NCBI RefSeq assembly: GCF_003048255.1
Contig: NZ_CP028487.1
Location: 1,240,001-1,304,000 of the forward strand
Length of the DNA: 64,000 bases
Source of the DNA: Yersinia massiliensis
Lineage (GTDB): Bacteria; Pseudomonadota; Gammaproteobacteria; Enterobacterales; Enterobacteriaceae
Direction: 5' to 3'
Part shown: one piece after another, positions 9,953 to 20,672 of the stretch
Position numbering within the stretch: the first letter of the stretch is position 1
How the letters are laid out: the number at the start of each line of letters is the position of its first letter
The notes under the pieces: model-generated
Seen by the model: only the letters and a program-made list of their open reading frames with translations
Databases searched by the model: none
Told to the model about the DNA's origin: nothing
Made by a program: the position numbers and the translations under genes

Positions 9953-11149
9953 ATGTCCGAACAATTATTAACTGCATCAGCGTCAATTGATGCTGCCCTT
10001 CAGCCTGACAATGCGGTTGAAACTTCAACCCCTGTCACTGGCAAAATCAATCTACTCGATTTAAATCGCCAACAGATGCGTGAGTTTTTCGCCAATATGG
10101 GTGAAAAACCTTTCCGAGCAGATCAGGTCATGAAGTGGATGTATCACTATTGCTACGACGATTTCGAGCAAATGACCGACATCAATAAAGTGCTACGCGC
10201 GAAGTTACAACGTGTGGCAGAAATCCGCGCACCTGAAGTGGCGGAAGAGCAACGTTCTACAGATGGCACCATTAAATGGGCCATCAAAGTGGGTGATCAG
10301 CAAGTCGAAACCGTGTATATCCCGGAAGGCGACCGCGCCACTTTGTGTGTTTCATCGCAGGTAGGCTGTGCGTTAGAGTGCAAGTTCTGCTCAACAGCGC
10401 AGCAAGGCTTTAACCGCAACTTACGCGTATCTGAAATCATTGGTCAAGTATGGCGCGCGGCGCAGGTTATCGGCTCACTGAAATCAACGGGGACTCGTCC
10501 TATCACAAACGTGGTGATGATGGGCATGGGTGAACCCTTACTGAACCTGAATAACGTCGTACCCGCCATGGATATCATGATGGATGACTTTGGTTTTGGT
10601 CTGTCCAAGCGCCGAGTGACGCTGTCCACTTCTGGTGTTGTTCCGGCGCTGGATAAGTTGGGCGATATGATTGATGTGGCACTGGCCATTTCCTTGCATG
10701 CACCGACTGACGATATTCGCGATGAAATCGTCCCTATTAATCGTAAATACAATATTGAAACCTTCCTCGCTGCGGTTCGTCGCTATTTGGCAAAATCCAA
10801 CGCTAATGGTGGGCGGGTTACGGTTGAATACGTTATGCTGGATCACATCAATGACAGTACCGATCAAGCGCATCAATTAGCTGAGTGCTTAAAAGATACG
10901 CCATGCAAGATTAACTTGATTCCATGGAACCCGTTCCCTGGTGCACCATATGGTCGTAGCTCTAACAGCCGCGTAGATCGTTTTTCTAAGGTACTGATGG
11001 ATTATGGTTTTACCACCATTGTTCGTAAGACTCGTGGTGATGATATCGATGCCGCATGTGGTCAGTTGGCTGGTGAAGTGATTGACCGCACTAAGCGCAC
11101 GTTGAAAAAGAAAATGGCAGGTGAACCTATTGCCATTAAGACAGTCTGA
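9953..11149 (+). CDS. rlmN: Dual-specificity 23S rRNA/tRNA A2503/A37 methyltransferase
   Basis: A 398-residue radical-SAM enzyme that methylates C2 of adenine 2503 in 23S rRNA and of A37 in some tRNAs. The cluster ligands are C139, C143 and C146 (GCALECKFC). The mechanistic cysteines equivalent to E. coli C118 and C355 are at C132 (LCVSSQVGC) and in DAACGQL near the C-terminus. The [12 protein letters not shown]-binding motif and STSG are present. The N-terminus is about 14 residues longer than in E. coli. The gene stands at the head of the rlmN-pilW-rodZ-ispG-hisS-yfgM-bamB cluster. Confidence 0.97.
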   Translation: MSEQLLTASASIDAALQPDNAVETSTPVTGKINLLDLNRQQMREFFANMGEKPFRADQVMKWMYHYCYDDFEQMTDINKVLRAKLQRVAEIRAPEVAEEQRSTDGTIKWAIKVGDQQVETVYIPEGDRATLCVSSQVGCALECKFCSTAQQGFNRNLRVSEIIGQVWRAAQVIGSLKSTGTRPITNVVMMGMGEPLLNLNNVVPAMDIMMDDFGFGLSKRRVTLSTSGVVPALDKLGDMIDVALAISLHAPTDDIRDEIVPINRKYNIETFLAAVRRYLAKSNANGGRVTVEYVMLDHINDSTDQAHQLAECLKDTPCKINLIPWNPFPGAPYGRSSNSRVDRFSKVLMDYGFTTIVRKTRGDDIDAACGQLAGEVIDRTKRTLKKKMAGEPIAIKTV

Positions 11150-11306
11150 TTCATAAGTTTGGATTGGCTAGGATAACTGATTGTTATTTAACTTATAATT
11201 TGTAAGTTCCTCGACAATGAAAAAGTTATTCAAATGCCAGTAATGGGACTAAAATGAGTGTCTGAATTTAGCACTCATCTTCACAAATAAGGACAATTGA
11301 GAAAGC

Positions 11307-12056
11307 ATGAAGCTGATAAGACTGTGGAGAGTTTGCCTGCTAGCGATGGTATTGGCTGGGTGTTCCGGTTCATCGCCGGAAAAAATCAGCCAGCCAGCGG
11401 CAGGGCAGACGCGTTTACAACTGGGTTTAGAGTATTTGGCGCAAGGTGATCTTAATGCTGCGCGGCTGAATCTTGAGAAGGCTGTAGAGGCGGATCCGCA
11501 GGATTATCGCGCTCAATTGGGCATGGCATTTTATGAGCAGCGTATCGGCGAAAATAATGCGGCAGAGCAGCGTTATCAGCAGGCGATGAAACTGGCACCT
11601 GGAAATGGCACTGTACTGAATAATTACGGTGCGTTTCTGTGTAGTTTAGGGCAGTATGTACCGGCCCAACAACAGTTTAGCGCAGCAGCGCTGTTACCAG
11701 ATTACGGGCAGGTTGCCGATAGTCTGGAAAACGCCGGATATTGCTTTTTACGGGCCAACCAAAATGATCAGGCAAAAGTATTGTTGAGCCGAGCATTGAA
11801 GTATGACCCAGATAAAGGTGAGTCGCTGCTTGCAGAAGCTGAAAGGCATTTTGGAGAAGGGAATCGCGCTCAGGCGCAACTATTACTGGATGTTTACCAA
11901 CATACGCTACCAGCCAGTGCTGAAAGTTTATGGTTACAAATTCGTTTCGCCGCGCTAGCAGGCCGTCAAGATAGTGTTCAACGCTATGGCAAGCAGCTTG
12001 CGCGAAGTTTTCCACAATCCAAACAGTACCAGCATTTTCTAGCTAATGAATACTGA
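11307..12056 (+). CDS. pilW: PilW-like TPR lipoprotein
   Basis: A 249-residue protein with a lipoprotein signal (LAGC, lipidated Cys near residue 19) followed by tetratricopeptide repeats: [20 protein letters not shown], then [20 protein letters not shown] and [20 protein letters not shown]. This is the domain plan of PilW/PilF, the outer-membrane lipoprotein that stabilises type IV pili and assists secretin assembly. E. coli lacks the gene here, while several other gammaproteobacteria keep it between rlmN and rodZ. Its last 11 bases overlap the start of rodZ, so the two are probably translationally coupled. No type IV pilus gene is in the window, so its partner is not visible here. Confidence 0.88.
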   Translation: MKLIRLWRVCLLAMVLAGCSGSSPEKISQPAAGQTRLQLGLEYLAQGDLNAARLNLEKAVEADPQDYRAQLGMAFYEQRIGENNAAEQRYQQAMKLAPGNGTVLNNYGAFLCSLGQYVPAQQQFSAAALLPDYGQVADSLENAGYCFLRANQNDQAKVLLSRALKYDPDKGESLLAEAERHFGEGNRAQAQLLLDVYQHTLPASAESLWLQIRFAALAGRQDSVQRYGKQLARSFPQSKQYQHFLANEY

Positions 12057-13053
12057 AGCCTCCCAAGATCAAACTGTTCCAGAGACGACAGGTGTGCGCC
12101 TGCGTCAAGCCCGTGAAGCACTCGGGTTCACTCAGCAGACAGTTGCAGAACGTCTGTGTCTGAAAGTATCCACAATCCGTGATATTGAGGAGGATAAAGC
12201 ACAAGCTAATCTCGCCTCGACATTCCACCGTGGTTACATTCGTTCTTACGCCAAACTGGTTCATCTTCCTGAAGATGAGCTGTTGCCAATGCTAGAAAAA
12301 CAAGCGCCTGTCCGAGCGACGAAAGTCGCCCCAATGCAGAGTTTTTCATTGGGTAAAAAGCATAAAAAACGTGATGGCTGGTTGATGACGTTCACCTGGC
12401 TAATTGTGTTGGTTGTGTTAGGGCTGACTGGTGCATGGTGGTGGCAAAATCATCAAGCACAACAAGCTGAAATTGCGACTATGGCAGATCAGTCGTCTGC
12501 CCAACTGTCGCAAAATGGTGGGCAAAGTGTGCCGTTGGCTGATGAGAATAGTGATCCTACAGCGTCCTCGGATGCTCAGGCACCTATTAGCAGCGAGCCA
12601 ACTTCTACAGCAACGAATTCTGCGCCTACGGTAAACAGTACAGCACCAACCGATATGGCTAATAACAGTGTCGAGACTCCTCCTCAGGGAACCGCACCAG
12701 CAGATTCCGTTGTTGTTTCCCCAAGTCAGGCTCCGCTGCCTGATGTTTCTACTGCGCAATCACCATTACCGACAGCAGATGCTGGCGTAAATGGTGCCGC
12801 ATTGTCGGCGGGTTCATTAGTCATGAACTTTACCGCTGACTGCTGGTTACAGGTTGTTGATGCCAGTGGAAAAACGCTGTTTAGCGGTATCCAGAAAGGA
12901 GGGGCTACCCTCAATCTATCGGGTAAATCGCCTTATAAGCTGACCATTGGTGCACCAAGTGCGCTGACGATTACTTATCAGGGGAATCCAGTAGATTTAA
13001 GTAAATTTATTAAGGCTAATCGCGTAGCCCGCCTGACTGTCGGTGTAGAGTAA
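12046..13053 (+). CDS. rodZ: Cytoskeleton protein RodZ
   Basis: A 335-residue bitopic inner-membrane protein that links MreB filaments to the cell-wall elongation machinery. Residues 15-85 form a helix-turn-helix domain ([20 protein letters not shown]) that binds MreB. A basic juxtamembrane stretch KKHKKRDGW and one membrane span (about 112-131, [19 protein letters not shown]) follow. Next is a long Ser/Thr/Pro-rich periplasmic linker and a C-terminal beta domain ([19 protein letters not shown]). This order is diagnostic. The start codon lies inside pilW. A hairpin follows at 13072-13104. Confidence 0.96.
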   Translation: MNTEASQDQTVPETTGVRLRQAREALGFTQQTVAERLCLKVSTIRDIEEDKAQANLASTFHRGYIRSYAKLVHLPEDELLPMLEKQAPVRATKVAPMQSFSLGKKHKKRDGWLMTFTWLIVLVVLGLTGAWWWQNHQAQQAEIATMADQSSAQLSQNGGQSVPLADENSDPTASSDAQAPISSEPTSTATNSAPTVNSTAPTDMANNSVETPPQGTAPADSVVVSPSQAPLPDVSTAQSPLPTADAGVNGAALSAGSLVMNFTADCWLQVVDASGKTLFSGIQKGGATLNLSGKSPYKLTIGAPSALTITYQGNPVDLSKFIKANRVARLTVGVE

Positions 13054-13071
13054 TATTGTGGTCTTGACAAG

Positions 13072-13108
13072 CTACAGGGTGGTTCAAACAGACAACCCCT
13101 GTAGTTTT
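13072..13108 (+). terminator. Possible terminator/attenuator after rodZ
   Basis: An eight-base stem CTACAGGG (13072-13079) with CCCTGTAG (13097-13104) is followed by TTTT and then mixed sequence. The short T-run makes termination partial at best, so read-through into ispG is plausible. Confidence 0.4.
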
Positions 13109-13158
13109 GCAAGACTGCTCTGTTGTATAAACTACACGACTGTAAAGGAGAGTGTGTA

Positions 13159-14283
13159 ATGCATAACGAATCCCCAATTATTCGACGTAAATCGACTCGG
13201 ATTTACGTCGGTAAAGTGCCGATTGGTGATGGTGCGCCGATTGCTGTGCAATCGATGACCAATACTAAAACCACAGATGTTGATGCAACCGTTGCCCAAA
13301 TCAGAGCCTTGGAACGTGTTGGTGTGGATATCGTACGTGTCTCAGTCCCGACAATGGATGCGGCTGAAGCATTTAAGTTGATCAAACAGCAGTCTAATGT
13401 GCCGCTGGTTGCTGATATTCATTTTGACTACCGTATTGCCCTTAAAGTCGCTGAATACGGTGTTGATTGCTTGCGAATTAACCCCGGTAATATTGGTAAC
13501 GAATCCCGTATTCGGGAGGTGGTTGCCAGCGCTCGTGATCACAATATCCCTATTCGTATTGGTATCAACGGTGGCTCGCTGGAGAAAGATATTCAGGAGA
13601 AATACGGAGAGCCTACAGCGGAAGCACTGCTTGAATCCGCGATGCGCCATGTCGATATTCTCGACCGCCTTAATTTTGATCAGTTTAAGGTCAGTGTGAA
13701 AGCCTCCGATGTTTTCTTGGCCGTAAACTCTTATCGCCTGTTAGCGAAGCAAATTAACAACCCGCTGCATTTAGGGATCACTGAAGCCGGTGGTGCGCGT
13801 AGTGGTTCTGTGAAATCGGCGATTGGGTTAGGTTTACTGTTGTCAGAAGGGATTGGAGATACATTGCGTATCTCATTGGCGGCGGACCCTGTCGAGGAAG
13901 TCAAAGTTGGTTTCGATATTCTGAAATCACTGCGCATTCGTGCCCGCGGGATTAATTTTATTGCTTGTCCAACCTGCTCTCGTCAGGAGTTCGATGTTAT
14001 CGGCACGGTGAATGCGCTGGAACAACGGCTGGAAGATCTAATTACCCCTATGGACGTTTCTATCATTGGCTGTGTCGTCAACGGGCCGGGTGAGGCATTA
14101 GTATCGACTATTGGTGTGACCGGTGCTCGTAATCAAAGTGGTTTCTACGAAGACGGTGTTCGGCAAAGAGAACGCTTTGATAACAAAGAGATGATTGACC
14201 AGTTGGAAGCAAAGATTCGCGCCAAAGCTTCAATACTTGATGCTAATAATCGTATTGCTATCAATCAACTGGATGATAAATAA
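13159..14283 (+). CDS. ispG: 4-hydroxy-3-methylbut-2-enyl diphosphate synthase (flavodoxin), IspG/GcpE
   Basis: A 374-residue enzyme of the MEP isoprenoid pathway. It converts the cyclic diphosphate MEcPP to HMBPP using a [4Fe-4S] cluster. The cluster cysteines are visible in the pair [11 protein letters not shown] and in [10 protein letters not shown]. The N-terminal TIM barrel begins [21 protein letters not shown] longer frame from 13123 exists, but [12 protein letters not shown] at 13159 matches the family and has an AAAGGAG ribosome site. In E. coli it also lies between rodZ and hisS. Confidence 0.97.
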   Translation: MHNESPIIRRKSTRIYVGKVPIGDGAPIAVQSMTNTKTTDVDATVAQIRALERVGVDIVRVSVPTMDAAEAFKLIKQQSNVPLVADIHFDYRIALKVAEYGVDCLRINPGNIGNESRIREVVASARDHNIPIRIGINGGSLEKDIQEKYGEPTAEALLESAMRHVDILDRLNFDQFKVSVKASDVFLAVNSYRLLAKQINNPLHLGITEAGGARSGSVKSAIGLGLLLSEGIGDTLRISLAADPVEEVKVGFDILKSLRIRARGINFIACPTCSRQEFDVIGTVNALEQRLEDLITPMDVSIIGCVVNGPGEALVSTIGVTGARNQSGFYEDGVRQRERFDNKEMIDQLEAKIRAKASILDANNRIAINQLDDK

Positions 14284-14373
14284 GCGTTATAAGCTATGCA
14301 ATATTAGCCAGTCAGTAAAAGTGGGCTAGCCTCACTTTATTATTGCGCCGGTAGAGGCAACAAATTGTCGCCA

Positions 14374-14403
14374 TTGAATAAATAGGTGGCAAGCCTCTAT
14401 AAT
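14374..14403 (+). promoter_or_regulatory. Candidate hisS promoter
   Basis: TTGAAT at 14374-14379 and a perfect TATAAT at 14398-14403 are separated by 18 bp, about 100 bp upstream of hisS. A seven-base inverted repeat (TAGAGGC at 14352-14358, GCCTCTA at 14393-14399) brackets the promoter and could mark a regulator site. Confidence 0.6.
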
Positions 14404-14500
14404 CGACTTTATTTTTTGCACTATGCCCAGTCTTACTGGGGTTGCTGCTGATGATGCAGCCACTTCATGTTAGATAGGGACAAAACTACAGAGAACAGAC

Positions 14501-15775
14501 GTGGCAAAGAACATTCAAGCCATTCGTGGTATGAACGACTACCTGCCAGCCGATACGGCGATATGGCAGCGCATTGAAAGCATCTTGAAACAAGTGCTTG
14601 CAGGCTACGGTTACAGCGAAATTCGCATGCCGATTGTAGAGCAGACCCCGTTATTCAAACGCGCTATTGGTGAAGTCACCGACGTGGTTGAAAAAGAGAT
14701 GTATACCTTTGACGATCGCAATGGCGAAAGTCTGACTCTGCGTCCGGAAGGCACCGCAGGGTGTGTGCGTGCTGGGATTGAACATGGTCTGCTGTACAAT
14801 CAGGAACAACGTTTGTGGTACATCGGCCCCATGTTCCGCTACGAGCGCCCGCAAAAAGGACGCTATCGCCAGTTCCATCAATTAGGCGCTGAAGTTTTTG
14901 GTCTGCAAGGGCCAGATATTGATGCAGAATTGATTTTGCTGACAGCCCGTTGGTGGCGTGCGTTGGGTATATCAGAACATGTACAGCTTGAACTCAACTC
15001 CATTGGATCCTTAGATGCTCGGGCAGATTACCGCGAAGCATTAGTGACGTTTTTGGAGCAACACATTGAGGTGTTGGACGAGGATTGTAAGCGCCGTATG
15101 TACAGCAACCCATTGCGCGTATTGGACTCCAAAAATCCTGACGTGCAACAACTGCTCAATGACGCGCCTAAGCTATCTGACTATTTAGATGAAGAGTCAA
15201 AACAACATTTTGCCGGTTTGTGTGAACTTTTAGACAAGGCCAGCATCCCATATACCGTTAATGAACGTTTAGTGCGTGGCTTGGATTATTACAACCGCAC
15301 AGTATTTGAGTGGGTGACGAGCAGCTTAGGCGCACAAGGCACCGTCTGTGCCGGTGGGCGTTACGATGGTTTGGTTGAACAATTAGGTGGTCGTGCTACG
15401 CCTGCTGTAGGGTTTGCTATGGGGCTAGAGCGTTTAGTCCTACTGGTACAGGCAGTCAACGCTGATTTCCAAGTACCTGCAACGGTTGATGTGTATGTCA
15501 TCTCGTCAGGGCAAAATACGCAAAGTGCCGCGATGCTGCTTGCTGAAGATTTGCGTGATGCTATGCCAGCGCTGAAGTTAATGACCAATTACGGCGGTGG
15601 TAATGTCAAAAAGCAATTTACCCGTGCTGATAAGTGGGGAGCCCGTGTTGCATTAATGCTTGGCGAAAGCGAAGTAGCCGCACAGAAAGTAGTGGTAAAA
15701 GATTTGCGGAATGGTGAACAAGAAACGCTGGCGCAAGCAGATGTAGCTGCGCGTCTGGCTTTGATGCTGGGTTAA
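14501..15775 (+). CDS. hisS: Histidyl-tRNA synthetase
   Basis: A 424-residue class II aminoacyl-tRNA synthetase, equal to the E. coli length. Motif 2 ([19 protein letters not shown]), the histidine-binding [15 protein letters not shown], and motif 3 ([11 protein letters not shown]) are present. A C-terminal anticodon-binding alpha/beta domain follows (VDVYVISSG onward). It charges tRNA-His in the cytoplasm. The start is GTG at 14501 ([16 protein letters not shown]), which matches the conserved N-terminus. yfgM begins 13 bp after the stop, so hisS-yfgM-bamB read as one transcript. Confidence 0.98.
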   Translation: MAKNIQAIRGMNDYLPADTAIWQRIESILKQVLAGYGYSEIRMPIVEQTPLFKRAIGEVTDVVEKEMYTFDDRNGESLTLRPEGTAGCVRAGIEHGLLYNQEQRLWYIGPMFRYERPQKGRYRQFHQLGAEVFGLQGPDIDAELILLTARWWRALGISEHVQLELNSIGSLDARADYREALVTFLEQHIEVLDEDCKRRMYSNPLRVLDSKNPDVQQLLNDAPKLSDYLDEESKQHFAGLCELLDKASIPYTVNERLVRGLDYYNRTVFEWVTSSLGAQGTVCAGGRYDGLVEQLGGRATPAVGFAMGLERLVLLVQAVNADFQVPATVDVYVISSGQNTQSAAMLLAEDLRDAMPALKLMTNYGGGNVKKQFTRADKWGARVALMLGESEVAAQKVVVKDLRNGEQETLAQADVAARLALMLG

Positions 15776-15788
15776 GGAGAGAGACACC

Positions 15789-16409
15789 GTGGAAGTCTAT
15801 ACCACTGAAAATGAGCAGGTTGATGCAGTGCGCCGTTTCTTTATTGAGAACGGTAAAGCGCTGGCTGTGGGTGTAGTGCTCGGGATTGGTGCATTAGTAG
15901 GTTGGCGTTACTGGCAGGGTCATGAGACCACTGCGATGGCTGACGCTGCCTCTGCTTATCAGCAAGCCAGTGATGCGTTGTCAGCCAATAGCGCTGATGG
16001 TGTTGCACTTGCTGAAAAGTTTGTACAGAGCAATACCAATAACTATGGCGTACTTGCCGGACTCGAACTGGCGCATCATTTCGTTGAGCAAAATCAATTT
16101 GATAAGGCAGCACAGCAACTGACTCAGGCACTGGGTCAGACCAAAGATGAAAACCTGCTGTCACTGATTAATTTGCGTCTTGCTCGTTTGCAACTGCAAT
16201 TGAAAAAACCAGACGAAGCGCTGAAAACTTTGGATGCAGTCCAAGGTGATGGCTGGTCTGCAATGGCTCAAGATGTTCGTGGCGATGCGTTATTAAGTAA
16301 AGGTGACATCCCTGGTGCTCGGGCTGCTTACACTAAAGGCATCGAATCCAATGCTTCTCAGGCGCTGCAAGCTTTGCTGCGCATGAAATTGAATAATTTG
16401 TCCAGCTAA
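15789..16409 (+). CDS. yfgM: Periplasmic chaperone/ancillary SecYEG translocon subunit YfgM
   Basis: A 206-residue inner-membrane protein. It has a short cytoplasmic N-terminus, one membrane span (about 22-42, LAVGVVLGIGALVGWRYWQG) and a periplasmic TPR-like domain (LAGLELAHHFVEQNQFDKAA; LINLRLARLQLQLKKPDEAL). In E. coli YfgM associates with PpiD at the SecYEG translocon and influences RcsB stress signalling. The GTG start has a strong AAGGAGAG ribosome site. It lies 13 bp after hisS and 11 bp before bamB. Confidence 0.93.
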   Translation: MEVYTTENEQVDAVRRFFIENGKALAVGVVLGIGALVGWRYWQGHETTAMADAASAYQQASDALSANSADGVALAEKFVQSNTNNYGVLAGLELAHHFVEQNQFDKAAQQLTQALGQTKDENLLSLINLRLARLQLQLKKPDEALKTLDAVQGDGWSAMAQDVRGDALLSKGDIPGARAAYTKGIESNASQALQALLRMKLNNLSS

Positions 16410-16420
16410 GGGGTATTCCC

Positions 16421-17602
16421 ATGCAATTGCGTAAAACACTCTTAGTAGGACTTGTCTCTGTTGCCCTATTGAGCGGTTGTTCGCTGTTTAACAGTGAAGA
16501 AGATGTGGTGACCATGTCGCCATTGCCAAAAGTTGAGAACCAATTCACGCCAACTAAAGTATGGAGTACGTCAGTTGGTGGTGGTGTTGGTGATTATTAC
16601 TCTCATTTGCGCCCAGCTTGGCAGGGGACAACCGTCTTCGCCGCTGACCGTAAAGGCTTGGTGAAAGCCATGGATGCAGACACCGGTAAGCAAATCTGGC
16701 AAACCGATCTGTCGGAGAAAACCAACTTCCTCACCAGTAATCGATCAGCAATGCTCTCGGGTGGCGTAACAGCCTCTGGCGCACATGTGTATGTCGGTAG
16801 CGAGAAAGCGGTGGTTTATGCCCTTAATTCTGACGATGGTCAGGTTGCTTGGCAAACCGTGGTGGCGGGTGAAGCTTTATCCCGTCCAGTTGTCAGCGAT
16901 GGTGTGGTACTGATTCACACTTCAAATGGTATGCTGCAAGCGCTAAATGAGTCTGACGGTGCGATTAAGTGGACACTCAATCTTGATACGCCGGCATTGT
17001 CTCTGCGGGGCGAATCTGCACCGGCTGTGGCATTTGGTGCAGCGATTGTTGGTGGTGATAATGGCCGCGTCAGTGCAGTGATGATGGAACAAGGCCAATT
17101 GATCTGGCAGCAGCGTATTTCTCAAGTGACAGGCACCACTGAAATTGACCGTCTAAATGATGTCGATACGACACCGGTTGTGGTTGATGGTGTGGTCTAT
17201 GCACTAGCCTACAACGGCAACTTGACCGCACTGGATCTGCGTTCTGGCCAGATTATATGGAAACGTGAAATGGGGTCAGTCAACGACATTATTGTTGATG
17301 GCGGCCGTATTTATCTGGTCGATCAGAATGACCGAATTGTTGCACTGAAGACTGATGGTGGCATAACCCTTTGGAGCCAAAGCGATTTATTACATCGTAA
17401 CTTGACTGCTCCAGTGATGTATAATGGCTATCTGGTGGTCGGTGATGCTGAAGGTTATCTGCACTGGGTGAATACGGATGATGGTCGTTTCGTCGCTCAG
17501 CAAAGTGTGGACAGCTCTGGTTTCTTAAGTGCGCCAGTGGTTGCCAGCGATAAGCTGTTGGTTCAGGCTAGAGGCGGCACGGTTTACGCGTTTACCCGTT
17601 AA
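16421..17602 (+). CDS. bamB: Outer-membrane assembly lipoprotein BamB
   Basis: A 393-residue lipoprotein with lipobox LLSGC (Cys20), one residue longer than the E. coli protein. It forms an eight-bladed PQQ-like beta-propeller. Repeated blade motifs are visible, such as GKQIWQTDLS, GQVAWQTVVAG, GAIKWTLNLD, GQLIWQQRIS and GQIIWKREMG. It docks on BamA in the complex that folds beta-barrel outer-membrane proteins, including ushers like those encoded in this window. It is the last gene of the hisS unit, with a hairpin at 17719-17741. Confidence 0.97.
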   Translation: MQLRKTLLVGLVSVALLSGCSLFNSEEDVVTMSPLPKVENQFTPTKVWSTSVGGGVGDYYSHLRPAWQGTTVFAADRKGLVKAMDADTGKQIWQTDLSEKTNFLTSNRSAMLSGGVTASGAHVYVGSEKAVVYALNSDDGQVAWQTVVAGEALSRPVVSDGVVLIHTSNGMLQALNESDGAIKWTLNLDTPALSLRGESAPAVAFGAAIVGGDNGRVSAVMMEQGQLIWQQRISQVTGTTEIDRLNDVDTTPVVVDGVVYALAYNGNLTALDLRSGQIIWKREMGSVNDIIVDGGRIYLVDQNDRIVALKTDGGITLWSQSDLLHRNLTAPVMYNGYLVVGDAEGYLHWVNTDDGRFVAQQSVDSSGFLSAPVVASDKLLVQARGGTVYAFTR

Positions 17603-17718
17603 TTATGATTCAGAGCCTGTTTAACAGGCCAATACCCGAATTCATTGGCGTTACAGCAAAGCAGCAAATGAATGAATGCCGCTAAATCGTTGTAACGTCG
17701 AGGACGAAGGATTCAAAG

Positions 17719-17750
17719 CGGCTCCTGATGATCAGGGGCCGTTTGTATTC
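17719..17750 (+). terminator. Terminator between bamB and der
   Basis: The stem GGCTCCTGAT (17720-17729) pairs with ATCAGGGGCC (17731-17740) with one wobble, giving a tight loop. TTTGTATTCT follows. It is 120 bp after bamB. Confidence 0.55.
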
Positions 17751-17821
17751 TATAAACTGTGCTGTTGAAGGTTTTGTTCAGCGCGGTAACGCTTTGAAAA
17801 TTAAGTAATGAGGCTTCAACA

Positions 17822-19309
17822 ATGATACCTATCATCGCGCTGGTCGGGCGCCCGAATGTGGGTAAATCCACTTTATTTAACCGCTTAACGCACACCCGTG
17901 ATGCGTTAGTTGCGGACTTTCCCGGACTTACGCGTGACCGCAAATATGGTCGTGCCGAAGTCGAAGGGCATGAATTTATTGTTATCGATACCGGTGGTAT
18001 TGATGGCACAGAAGACGGTGTAGAAACCAAAATGGCCGGTCAATCGTTATTGGCGATTGAAGAGGCTGATATTGTGCTGTTTATGGTTGATGCGCGTGCA
18101 GGCCTGATGCCTGCGGATCAGGGCATCGCCCAGCATTTACGTAGCCGTGAGAAAGCCACTTTTCTGGTTGCTAACAAAACTGATGGTATTGACCCAGATA
18201 CCGCTACCGCTGATTTCTATTCATTAGGCTTGGGTGAAGTTCATGCGATCGCAGCTTCCCATGGCCGTGGTGTGACTCAACTGATTGAAGATGTCATGGC
18301 ACCTTATATGGATGCCGAAGAGCCTGAAGTTGAGTTGACCGATGAAGAGGCAAACGCTGCCTATTGGGCTGCGCAGGAAGCGGATGAAGACGAAATTCCT
18401 GAAGACGACGAAGAGGATGATTTTGATCCGCGCAGTCTGCCAATCAAACTGGCTATTGTTGGGCGTCCTAATGTAGGTAAGTCCACACTAACTAACCGTA
18501 TCCTCGGTGAAGACCGTGTGGTGGTGTATGACTTACCGGGCACCACCCGTGACAGTATTTACATCCCGATGACACGTGATGAGCGTGAATATGTCTTGAT
18601 CGACACGGCTGGCGTGCGTAAACGCGGTAAAGTCACTGAAACTGTTGAGAAATTCTCGGTTATCAAAACCTTGCAGGCCATCGAGGACTCCAACGTAGTG
18701 CTGCTGGTTATTGATGCCCGTGATGGCATATCAGATCAGGATCTGTCGTTGCTAGGCTTCATTCTCAATAGTGGGCGCTCACTTGTTATTGCGGTCAATA
18801 AATGGGATGGCATGACAGAAGAAGCACGTACGCAAGTGAAAGATATGCTGGACCTGCGTCTTGGCTTTGTTGACTTTGCCCGTATTCACTTTATTTCTGC
18901 ATTACACGGCAGTGGCGTTGGCAACCTGTTTGAATCCATCCAAGAAGCTTATGATTGTTCGACTAAGCGAGTCGGGACTTCATTACTGACCCGTATTATG
19001 CAAATGGCGGAAGAAGACCATCAGCCACCTTTAGTTCGTGGTCGCCGCGTTAAGCTGAAGTATGCTCATGCGGGTGGTTATAACCCACCGATTGTGGTTA
19101 TCCACGGCAATCAGGTTACGGATCTAGCTGATTCTTACAAACGCTACCTGATGAATTACTTCCGTCGTTCACTGAAAGTGATGGGTACGCCAATTCGCAT
19201 TCAGTTTAAAGAGGGTGAGAACCCGTTTGCAGGTAAGCGCAATACCTTAACGCCGAATCAGATGCGTAAGCGTAAACGCTTAATGTCGCACCTGAAAAAA
19301 GGTAAGTAA
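17822..19309 (+). CDS. der: Ribosome biogenesis GTPase Der (EngA)
   Basis: A 495-residue protein with two tandem Era-like GTPase domains. Both Walker A motifs read GRPNVGKST (near residues 8 and 215). The G3 motifs are DTGG and DTAG, and the G4 motifs NKTD and NKWD. An acidic linker between the domains (about 180-200, [17 protein letters not shown]) is typical of enterobacteria. The C-terminal KH-like domain ends in a basic tail ([14 protein letters not shown]). It acts in 50S subunit maturation and is essential in E. coli. A strong terminator follows. Confidence 0.98.
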   Translation: MIPIIALVGRPNVGKSTLFNRLTHTRDALVADFPGLTRDRKYGRAEVEGHEFIVIDTGGIDGTEDGVETKMAGQSLLAIEEADIVLFMVDARAGLMPADQGIAQHLRSREKATFLVANKTDGIDPDTATADFYSLGLGEVHAIAASHGRGVTQLIEDVMAPYMDAEEPEVELTDEEANAAYWAAQEADEDEIPEDDEEDDFDPRSLPIKLAIVGRPNVGKSTLTNRILGEDRVVVYDLPGTTRDSIYIPMTRDEREYVLIDTAGVRKRGKVTETVEKFSVIKTLQAIEDSNVVLLVIDARDGISDQDLSLLGFILNSGRSLVIAVNKWDGMTEEARTQVKDMLDLRLGFVDFARIHFISALHGSGVGNLFESIQEAYDCSTKRVGTSLLTRIMQMAEEDHQPPLVRGRRVKLKYAHAGGYNPPIVVIHGNQVTDLADSYKRYLMNYFRRSLKVMGTPIRIQFKEGENPFAGKRNTLTPNQMRKRKRLMSHLKKGK

Positions 19310-19316
19310 CGACAGC

Positions 19317-19343
19317 AAAGCGCGGATATTCCGCGCTTTTTGT
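19317..19343 (+). terminator. Rho-independent terminator after der
   Basis: The stem AAAGCGCGGA (19317-19326) pairs with TCCGCGCTTT (19330-19339) around a three-base loop and ends in a T-run. It is a near-ideal terminator seven bases after the der stop. Confidence 0.88.
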
Positions 19344-19432
19344 CTATTTAGCGTTGTGTCTTTAATCACCCGCATGGGCGAGCCCCAAAATTAGATTGTG
19401 TCACGGTAAACAAAAGGAGTTGAGAGCCAGCT

Positions 19433-20389
19433 ATGTCTTGGGAAACTTGGAGCTTCGCATTTGGTGTCACGGTACCGAACCTACTAATGATGTTACTCGG
19501 TGTGCTGTTACGGCGCGGTAGTCTGTTGGATGACCGTTTTTGTGATGGCGCAACTCGCCTGGTTTTCAATCTCGCTCTCCCTTGTCTGCTGTTTTTCAGT
19601 ATTGCCACCAACAATGTCAGTCTGATGGATAACTTGCCATTGGTTATCTATGGTGCAATTGGAACGCTAGCGACCTTCCTACTGCTTGAATTCTCAGCCA
19701 AATGGTTAGTCAAAGACCCAAAAGAGCGCGGGGTTTTCGTGCAGGGTGGTTTTCGGGCGAATACTGCCATTGTCGGCTTAGCTTTCGCGATGACAGCCTA
19801 TGGCGCCGAAGGTGTTGCTCTGGGTTCAATGTACCTAACGGTCACGGTGATATTGTTTAATATGTTATCGGTGATAACGCTCACCCGCAGCCTACAGTCT
19901 GGGCAGGGTGGTAAAATTAGCAAATTATCGTTGCTGCGTAGCATCGTCACTAATCCTTTGATCATTGGGCTATTATGCGGTTTGGCCTATGCCCAGACTC
20001 GATTACCGATCCCGACAGTGATTGTGCAGACTGGCGGCTATATTTCCGCATTAGCCCTCCCATTGGCTCTGCTATGTACAGGGGCGAGCCTCGATTGGCA
20101 GGCAATGTTCCGTTCGTCTAACGTGGCGGCATTATCATCGGTAGCCAAATTATTCGTGGTCCCTTTTTTGATGACGTTTGGCGGGATACTGATGGGCTTT
20201 CGCGGGGCGACGCTTGGGATTATTTTCCTCTTTTCTGCCACGCCAACCGCCGCGGGTAGTTATGTTATGACCCGTGCAATGGGAGGCAATGCCACCTTAG
20301 CCGCGAATATCATTGCGCTGACGACTGTCGGATCTTTCTTCACCACGGCACTGGGGATTTATTTCTTACGGTCGATGGGTGTGATGTGA
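19433..20389 (+). CDS. AEC (auxin efflux carrier) family transporter
   Basis: A 318-residue, very hydrophobic protein with about ten predicted membrane spans. It fits the auxin-efflux-carrier fold, with two five-helix repeats (first about 5-150, second about 170-315). The N-terminal WSFAFGVTVPNLLMMLLGVL and the second-half SATPTAAGSYVMTRAMGGN are typical. Relatives in bacteria include YfdV and malonate or organic-anion carriers. The substrate cannot be told from sequence. It has its own AAAGGAG ribosome site and lies between der and yfgJ, which are adjacent in E. coli. Confidence 0.85.
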   Translation: MSWETWSFAFGVTVPNLLMMLLGVLLRRGSLLDDRFCDGATRLVFNLALPCLLFFSIATNNVSLMDNLPLVIYGAIGTLATFLLLEFSAKWLVKDPKERGVFVQGGFRANTAIVGLAFAMTAYGAEGVALGSMYLTVTVILFNMLSVITLTRSLQSGQGGKISKLSLLRSIVTNPLIIGLLCGLAYAQTRLPIPTVIVQTGGYISALALPLALLCTGASLDWQAMFRSSNVAALSSVAKLFVVPFLMTFGGILMGFRGATLGIIFLFSATPTAAGSYVMTRAMGGNATLAANIIALTTVGSFFTTALGIYFLRSMGVM

Positions 20390-20418
20390 TTTTTTAATGC
20401 AAGTGCAGGAGTGAAATG

Positions 20419-20643
20419 ATGGAAGCGTTATGTCCGGTTTGCCAAAAAGTGATGGGTGAAGTCAGTGGTCACTTTCATTGCAGTCACTGCCAGGGCAACT
20501 ATCAGCAGCAGGCAGAGTGCCCTGAATGCGGCAAGCCTCTGCAAGTGCTGAAAGCCTGCGGTGCGGTAGATTATTTTTGCCAGCAGGGCCACGGGCTGAT
20601 TTCGAAAAGCCGTGTTCGTTTTAGTTATCTGCCAATACCCTAA
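20419..20643 (+). CDS. yfgJ: Small zinc-ribbon protein YfgJ
   Basis: A 74-residue protein with three CxxC-type knuckles: CPVC, CSHC and CPEC. A conserved tail follows (LQVLKACGAVDYFCQQGHGL). Spacing fits a double zinc ribbon. Function is not established. An in-frame ATG three bases earlier would add one Met. The second ATG is preferred because AGGAG lies seven bases upstream and the E. coli protein begins the same way. It lies between der and xseA as in E. coli. Confidence 0.88.
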   Translation: MEALCPVCQKVMGEVSGHFHCSHCQGNYQQQAECPECGKPLQVLKACGAVDYFCQQGHGLISKSRVRFSYLPIP

Positions 20644-20672
20644 TGGCATGGCGATAGGTTAATGATTCAGCA

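Noticed and set aside
11255..11279. Hairpin ATGAGTG/CACTCAT before pilW as terminator of rlmN
   Set aside because: No T-run follows and it is only 28 bp before pilW. It may be a leader structure, but there is no further support.
17615..17629. Hairpin GCCTGTT/AACAGGC right after bamB as terminator
   Set aside because: No T-run follows. The hairpin at 17719-17741 is a better candidate.
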